Assembly: GCA_037043455.1 (NCBI GenBank)
Contig: JAWPHD010003277.1
Coordinates: 1 to 64,000, forward strand
Source of the DNA: Cyrtodaria siliqua
Taxonomy: Eukaryota; Mollusca; Bivalvia; Adapedonta; Hiatellidae
Direction: 5' to 3'
DNA length: 64,000 nt
A model generated the notes under the pieces. It did not search any database and had not been told where the DNA came from. It was given only the letters and a program-made list of their open reading frames with translations. How positions within the stretch are numbered: the first letter of the stretch is position 1; the number at the start of each line of letters is the position of its first letter. Both the position numbers and the translations under genes were made by a program. Below are positions 13,201-22,200 of the stretch, piece by piece.

Positions 13201-16200
13201 CATGAAACTTTACAGAAATGTTGCCCATAAAGTCTAGTTGATCCTAGCAAAAATTCATGTTGATGTGAAATCCAAGATGGCCGCCAAAGCTAAAAATAGA
13301 GTTTTAAAATACAAGTTTGTAGCGACTTCTTCTTGAAAACTATAAGTGATATTGATATGGGACTTTTTCTAAAATGATCAGCATGACATGATGTTGATCC
13401 TAGTCAAAAATCGTTTTGATTCAACGTTAAACATGGCTGCCAGCGGCCATCTTTGTTTACATAGAGTTATATAGTAAAAACTTGTAGCGACTATTTCTCT
13501 GAAACTACTTGGCGGATTGTCATGAAACTTTACAGGAATGTTGCTCTTGATGTCTAATTGATCCTAGAAAAATTTCAGGTCGGCCGGAAATTCAAGATGG
13601 CCGTCACAGCTAAAAATAGATTTTTAAAAAATAAGTTTGTAGCGACTACTTCTTGAAAACTATAAGTGATATTGATATGGGACTTCTTCTAAAATGATCA
13701 GCATTACATGATGTTGATCCTAGTCAAAAATCGTTTTGATTCAACGTTAAACATGGCTGCCAGCGGCCATCTTTGTTTACATAGAGTTATATAGTAAAAA
13801 CTTGTAGCGACTACTCCTCTGAAACTACTTGGCGGATTGTCATTAAACTTTACAGGAATGTTGCTCTTGATGTATTATTGATCCTATCAAAATTTCAGGT
13901 CGGCCGGAAATTCAAGATGGCCGTCATAGCTAAAAATAGATTTTTAAAAAATAAGTTTGTAGCGACTACTACTTGAAAACTATAAGTGATATTGATATGG
14001 GACTTTTTCTAAAATGATCAGCATGACATGATGTAGATCCTTGTGGAAAATTATTTTGATTCAACGTTAAACATGGCTGCCAGTGGCCATCTTTGGTTAC
14101 ATAGAGTTATATAGAAAAAACTTGTAGCGACTACTCCTCTGAAACTACTTGACGGATGTCTATGAAACTTCACAGGAATGTTGCTCTTGATGTCTAGTTG
14201 ATCCTAGAAAAATTTCAGGTCGGCCGGAAATTCAAGATGGCCGCCACAGCTAAAAATAGATTTAAAATAAATAAGTTTGTAGCGACTACTTCTTCAAAAC
14301 AATAAGAGATATTGATATGGGACTTTTTCTAAAATGATCAGTATGACATGATGTTGGTCCTTGTCGAAAATCGTTTTGATTTGACCTTAAACATGGCTGC
14401 TTTGTTTACATAGAGTTATATAATGAAAACTTGTAGAGACTACTTCTTTGAAACTACCTGACGGATTTTCATGAAACTTCACAGGAATGTTGCTCTTAAT
14501 GTCTTATTGATCTTAGCAAAATTTCAGGTCGGCCGGAAATTCAAGATGGCCGCCACGGTTAAAAATAGATTTTCAAAAAACAAGTCTGTAGCGACTACTT
14601 CCTAAAATCAAAATCAATCAGTAGAGCTTCAAGGTCATTGACCTCTTGTTATTATCACATGGTCGTAGCAAATGTCCCAGATACAATCATTGTAGTAAGG
14701 CCAAAAAAAAAAAATACCTGTGTTTCCGGTGGCCCGACCGACCCTATTTTTAAGGGGCCGACCCTAAAACTTTTTATAAAAAAATAAATAAAATAAAAAA
14801 TAAATATATTTCTTATTTTGTTTTTAGCTCGACTATTCGAAGAATAAGAGAGCTTATGTAATCACCCCGGCGTTGGTGTCGGCATTAGCGTCCCACATCA
14901 AGGTTTGCGTGTAAGCTTTGTTTACAAGTCTATATCTCTCACATTTCTTATCCTAGCACAACCAAATTTGGCCATTAGCTTCCTTATAGCATTATCGTAA
15001 GGGCTGCTTAAGTAATGTTGGTTCCTGTAACCCCTGGGCTCCCATGGAACCCAAATTCTGATAGCCCTTAAAATATGTCTGTTTCACATCAAATTTTGTG
15101 TGTAAGCTGTGTTTACAGGTCTATATCTCTTACATTTCTTGTCCTAGCTGAACTAAATTTTGGAATTGGTTTCCTTATAGTATGTTGTAAAGGGTTGGAT
15201 AAGTAATTTTGTCTTCTGCAAATTCTGGGCTCCCATGAAACCCAAATTGTGATGGCCCATAAAATGTGAAATAAAGGCAGATTCAGGTTTGCATGTAAGC
15301 ATGTATATATCTATAATTTTGGTTTGGGATTTGTTATAGCATTATGCATCTTATTACTTCACCCATATTGGGGCATGGGCTCCCTCCTACCCTGCCCCCA
15401 ACCCAAATTTCCGACTGACCTGAATTTTTGCTAGGATCAACTAGACATCAAGAGCAACCTTCCTGTGAAGTTTCATGAAAATCGGTCAAGTAGTTTCAGA
15501 GAAGTAGTCGCCACAAGTTTTTCCTACATACCTCTATGTAAACAAACACGGCCACTGGCAGCCATGTTTGACAAGGAATCAAAATGAATCTGGACCAAGT
15601 ACATGTCGCACCAGTAATTTTGGTAAAGGTTCCAATTCAATATCACTTAAGGTTTTTGAGAAGTAGTCCCCACAATGTCGCATTTTTAAAATCTATTTTT
15701 AGCAGTGGCGGCCATCTTGAATTTCCTACCAACCTGAATTTTTGCTAGGATCAACTAGGCATCAAGAGCATCATTCCTGTCAAGTTCCATGAAATTCCAT
15801 CACGTAGTTTCAGAGAAGTTGCCACAAGTTTTTCTTTTATAACTAGGTAAACAAAGATGGCCGCTGGCAGCCATGTTGAAATCCAATCAAAGTGAACTTT
15901 GGTTAGGACCAACTACTTGTCGTGCCATTCATTTTGGTAAAGGTTCCAAATCAATATCACTTACGGTTTTTTAAAAATCTATTTTTAGCCGTGACGACCA
16001 TACTGTATTTCCGGCCGACCTGAAATTTTGCTAGGATCAACTAGACATCAAGAGCAACCTTCTTGTAAAGTTTCAATCATGAAAATCCTTCAAGTAGTTT
16101 CAGAGGAGTCCTTCTGGTAAAAGATTATTCCACTTGTGGAGAGTCCGAGACACTCTGACAAATTGTTTTTGTGCTGTCTGTCGTCTGTATGTCACAAACT

Positions 16201-19200
16201 TTGTCCGGACTAGTTCTCCTGAACGCCTGGCCAAATTTCAACGAAACTTTGCGGGGATGATCAATACCAAGCCTAGTCATGCATATCGGCGCCGTGTTCC
16301 GCTTGAATAGTTTTTGGCGGAGTTGTGGCCCTTTAAAGGTTTTAATACGCAAACTTTGTCTGGACTAGTTCTCCTTAACGCCTGGCCGGATTTCAACGAA
16401 ACTTTGCAGGGATGATCAGTATCAAGTCTAGTTAAGCATGACCAATACTAAGTCTAGTTGCACATATGTATTATTTTCGTGTTCCATGTGAATGATTTTT
16501 TTGCGGATTTATGACCTTTTCGCCAGTGGGGGAGACATCTGTTTTTACTAAAAACAATCTCTAGTTGGCTCCGCCTCTACAACATTGATATGTATGTACA
16601 TTTTTCAAATTGAGTTTAAACCTTCTCGCCTCTCACCTCTGCAGGTTAGAATCCCAATGGGAGCTTGATTTGTAAGTGAGAAAGTGTCGATTCTTACGGA
16701 TGCGAGAGGTATATAATACTGATTCTACCCAGGAAAAAATGGGTGGTCTGCCCTAGGTCTGCCCCCACCACTAAAAATTGACCGTGGTGTCATACATAGC
16801 CTAAATATGCTGATTATGCCCCCTTTCATAAAACTTTAACCTGCAACCTTACCAAGCTCATAACAGTGCCCATAACTTGAAAGTATTTGATCTATATTCA
16901 TGGAACTTCACACACATCTTCATCTTACCCCAAGGAATGTCATTACACATGTCCAATTATGCATTTCTTCAATTGCAACCTAATCTAGTTCATAACTTGG
17001 CAAAATATTGACCTTCGGCCCTGAAACTTTATACAGTTCTTCCTTATCAATTATCCATTGCAGATTTTTGCCCTTTTCTTAAACTTCAACAATTTAAAAA
17101 AATCGTTGAATTTGGAGAACAGACGGCCATGCCGATTAAAAAAAAACAGCGGTACCAACAATATTACAAAAATTAAAAGTGCCTAACCCCGCCGTCTCCG
17201 AGCAAGTTGTTGCCGATTCAACCGGCGCTGAGGAGTAAATTAATAAATGAGGTAGCATAAAAGGTTTTGTTCTATTATCTTAGCACTTCATCGGGTATAC
17301 GTATAGTCTTAGATCTTTATATGCACCATGATTGTTTAGCTGTTGAATTAGAAGCATGCGTCCTTACGTGAATCAGTCAAGAGCTGACGGCGCTAATATA
17401 ATGTCGCCATCTTTTTCAAAAGATTGCTAAAAAGGGTTCAGCATATAAATTTAAATGAATCCGGTGAAAGAAACACTGTGTCTTTGTTTCAATATATATT
17501 TTATAGGTTTATTTATTTTTAGCTCTACTGATCAGAGATCAGCAGAGCTTATGCCGTGGTGCGGCGTCCGTCTGTCCGTCTGTCTGTCCGTAAACTTTTA
17601 TTTGTAGCGACGACTCCTCTGAAACTACTGGATGGATATTCATGGAACTTTACAGAAATGTTGCCCATAAAGTCTAGTTGATCCTAGCAAAAATTCATGT
17701 TGATGTGAAATCCAAGATGGCCGCCAAAGCTAAAAATAGAGTTTTAAAATACAAGTTTGTAGCGACTACTTCTTGAAAACTATAAGTGATATTGATATGG
17801 GACTTTTTCTAAAATGATCAGCATGACATGATGTTGATCCTTGTCAAAAATCGTTTTGATTCAACGTTAAACATGGCTGCCAGCGGCCATCTTTGTTTAC
17901 ATAGAGTTATATAGTAAAAACTTGTAGCGACTACTCCTCTGAAACTACTTGACGGATTTTCATGAAACTTTACAGGAATGTTGCTCTTGATGTCTAATTG
18001 ATCCTAGCAAAATTTGAGATCTGTCAGAAATTCAAGATGGCCGTCACAGCTAAAAATAGATTTTTAAAAAATAAGTTTGTAGCGACTACTTCTTCAAAAC
18101 TATAAGAGATATTGATATGGGACTTTTTCTAAAATGATCAGTATGACATGATGTTGGTCCTTGTCGAAAATCGTTTTGATTTGACGTTAAACATGGCTAC
18201 CAGTGGCCATCTTTGTTTACATAGTTATATAATGAAAACTTGTAGCGACTACTCCTCTGAAACTTCACAGGAATGTTGCTCTTAATGTCAAATTGATCCT
18301 AGCAAAATTTCAGGTCGGTCGGAAATTCAAGATGGCCGCCACGGTTAAAAATAGATTTTCAAAAAACAAGTCTGTAGCGACTACTTCCTGAAATCAAAAT
18401 CAATCGGTAGAGCTTCAAGGTCATTGACCTCTTGTTTAATTATACGCTCTTCTGCCATATTCTGCCAATAGTGTTATAGTATATCGCCGTCCGTCTAGAT
18501 ATATTGGTTGCTGGATTAAAAAAAAAAGACAAAATACAAGGCAGAAAATTGATAATGTTACTAGCTATAATATTAGTTCAGTAATGTTTTATGGCAAAAC
18601 AATAACGGCTCAATATAATACATTTGGCTATATTATTTAGATCATGGTATTTTTATCTCTTTGTGCGATAAACTAGTTTCCCACATACCATATAGCCGTC
18701 TAGTGATGCCGCGGCGGTATTGCACCGCTCACGGAATGGCAATAAACAGGAAATGTGTCGTTATATAAATATATTATATAATATAGTACTGTCAGAATTT
18801 CGATAAAAAGAGTTTAATTCCGACATTTTCATACACACTATACTGTTTTTGCGTGCTTTCACTATGTACTAATGGCTTTTTTGTTCCCAATGACTTCACT
18901 CCCGGTTATACGAGGAAGAGTTTTCCCCCTTAGATTTTTTTTGATTTTTTAGCAATGCCTGTTCGCCTTTTCGATTTTTATCTTTAAAAACATATTTTCA
19001 CTAAACGTACATCAATAGCATAGTAAACATCGTATTTATAATGATATTTAATAATTAAAAACGTATCAACAGCGGATTTGTTGATTTAGGACAAAGTTCG
19101 TCTTTAATAAATTTGAAGAAACTTGGAGAAAACTATTAACAACACGTGGGCTGGCCAACGATGCTCTCTAACAAACTCATTATCTATTATCTTACACTAT

Positions 19201-22200
19201 TCTCTTCTAATACTACTTTTTTCCTTTCCTTCCTATTACACCTCTTAAAATATAGTCATGCAATATATTTATTATGATTTAAACAGTGTTATGCAATTTC
19301 ACTGTTATGTGTAGTAATTGTTTTTTAATGTAATGTTGTATGCAAAAAAACAAATAATTTTTTTAATTTTTTTTTAAACAAATCTGCTCTGTAATCCCTG
19401 GCTTCAGACTTTATAGATTGTCCTTGATGTTATTAGCGCATGGCGGGCGACACAGATGGTACGTGGAACACCCTCGACTTAATGAAAAATGCTATATTTT
19501 TCCTTTTCAACACTCTCTACACCTTAATTTTGCATCAGGTCTTTACCTTAATATGAATGAAAACACTGCCACGTTCTAAAACCCTATATCGCGGGAAATG
19601 AACTTAAGAAAGTTGATATAAGCATGCTATATGTAAAGCTTGCCAATGGCCATGTCTTTAAAAGTATTTGCTATGCTCATGGAAGTTAACACATATTAAT
19701 CTTACCCCAAGGAATGTTGTTACCCAATGACCAATAACTCTTGACTTAAAAAGTCTTTCAATTTGACAGAGTTATGCCCCCTTTCATAAAATTTTAACCA
19801 GCTGTAACTGCCCATAACTTTTAAAAGTATTTCACCTAATGTTCATGAAACTTCACACACATCTTCATCTTACCCCTGACTTTCAAAAAACTTAGACCTG
19901 CAACCTAACCTGGCTCATAACTTGGCAGTATACATTTATTGATAAAACTTATGGTTATTTTTTTATCAATTATTCAATGCCATTGGCATGTCTAATAACT
20001 CTGACTTTCATTTCAGCAGAGTTATGTCCCTTTCTTAAAACTGTAACCGGCAACCTAACCTAGCTCATAACTTGGAAAAATATTGACCTGCGGTTGTAAA
20101 ACTTTATACACATATTCCTTATATCAATTATCCAATGCATAGTTATGTCCCTTTTCATAAACTTTAACAATTAAAAAAATCTACTTCATTATTCATGAAG
20201 GATTGCACATGTCTTTGAAATTTATAGTTACATTGTCCTTGCTGAAATACGCACTTGTCAAGTTACTCAAGTTTTTTAATGGAGGCTTTTGTTCTGTACA
20301 CATTGTACAAACTAATTTCTATGTGGGACTTTCATGCACTTTTCTTTAAATTCTGTTTATCGTTATTGCTCATGTCCTGTCTTCATTCTCTTTTGGTCAT
20401 TCATTTATTTACAGACTCGTACCATTTTAGCAAGAAGAGTGGTATAGCAGAGTAATACATATGCTCTTGTTAGAGGTTATGGCAAAAACTGGTGTTTGAA
20501 GTAAACTGGTTGCAGAAAATAACAATATATCACATCATATTAAACAGATATATTTAGGTTTTGCCATACGTAGAGCATATAAGAAAAAGAAAGAAACCAG
20601 CATTTTCTTGTGAAAACTATTTAACTATTTGTAACTGTATACTTGCAGAATGGAGCCACTTCAGCATCTTCCACCACTGCTGCAGAAGGAACCACTATCC
20701 AGCCCAAGCAAAGCAGCCAGAAAATACGAGAACTGCTTAAACAGATGGTGGAAAACAAGGGCAAGGAACTCACCGTGAAGAATGTTGTAGAAGACCTTCT
20801 TCAGAAGAATGAGTTCATCCTTGCTCAGAATGATGCTCAGCCATTCAAGCCTCAACAGAGAACCCTGAAGCCTAAGCCCACGTCGGATCAGGGGGTAGAA
20901 AGTCATGGAAGTATTCTTCAGCCAAAGGATCCCACAGCCACTTGTACCAAGGATGACATATCTAATATCAACGACGCTCTAGTAGAGTTGGCTGTTAACG
21001 AGGCTAACGGCTCAAATTGTGACCCTGACCTTGTATGTGCCGTAGGGTCAAAGATTATTCTGATGACCCCACAAGGTCAGCCCCTGCAAATGGATATAAC
21101 CTGTTATTGGTGTAACTTCTGTAGCTATCGTTCTGATAAGAAAGATGCACTCCTGCAGCATGTTATGGAGCACAGGTTCCACTGTAAATACTGCAAGTTT
21201 CAGTCTTTCTCACGTGCATCTGTCATCCATCACTGCACAGAGGAGCACGAGAGCTTCAAGGAGACGGCCAATACTCTAAAATACTGCACCTATCTTCCAG
21301 ATTTCCTGCAGAGGAATGAGCAGAACAAAAAACGTAAGAATACGGAACGGGACACAAACTCGCCCCTGTCAAAGAAGGCCCGTAATGGAGGTGGTGAGCC
21401 AGAAGAAGAACTTAATATGGAGGTTGAGGAAGTAGACGAGGGACCAGCTCGTGACACACCTGTTCAGCGGGTACTTACTCCTAGGAAAGCCACAGCGAGG
21501 AAGTCTCTTCCAGCACCATCCAAAATAGTGCCTTCCCAGTTCTCACATTTGGTACTGCCAAGCTCCTCAGGATCCTTTTCTACTTCCGTTGTATCAGAGC
21601 AAAATAATAACTTACCAATTATCACTAATGTTGTAAGTGGACAGATAGCTGTGTCTGCTGCCACGCGTTCACAAATTTCAGTTTCCAGTCCTGAGCCAGT
21701 GAAAGCAGCTGTAATACCTTCAGTGACGGTCTCATCCGGATTGTGTTGGAATTGTGGATACTGTGGATTTGTAACCCTTAGCCAAGCATTCCTGAAAATC
21801 CACCTGAACGCTCAGCACCCGGGGAAAGCACACAAGTATGTGGCCATGCTTGTCTCGTCGGAAGAAGAAATGGAGAAGATCAAAGCATCCGATTCACAGC
21901 TGATTGCCAATCCGGCTGGTCCAGGTGCAGCGGCTACGCCACTTATCCCCCTCATCCCACCACAACCTACGCCAGTCACTGCTGCATCCCCAGCACTGGT
22001 GCGTACAAAGTTGCCAGCGCCTTCACCTAAAGCTTCGGGCAGTATGACCGGCTCTCAGATTGAGATCGACAATGCAGAGCAGGAAACTGTAAAGGATGGC
22101 AAGGAAGAAAGCGAGGAAGATAAGAAGATTCCCGTTTCTTACAAATGTGCCCACTGTAACTTCAGTTCTCCGCAGGCTGACAAGGTCAAAACTCACTTGT

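Noticed and set aside
20643..20648. Start of the large zinc-finger ORF at 20643 (TTG).
   Set aside because: These bases are the splice acceptor (tacttgcag). The frame continues from two upstream exons that supply the true ATG at 7206.
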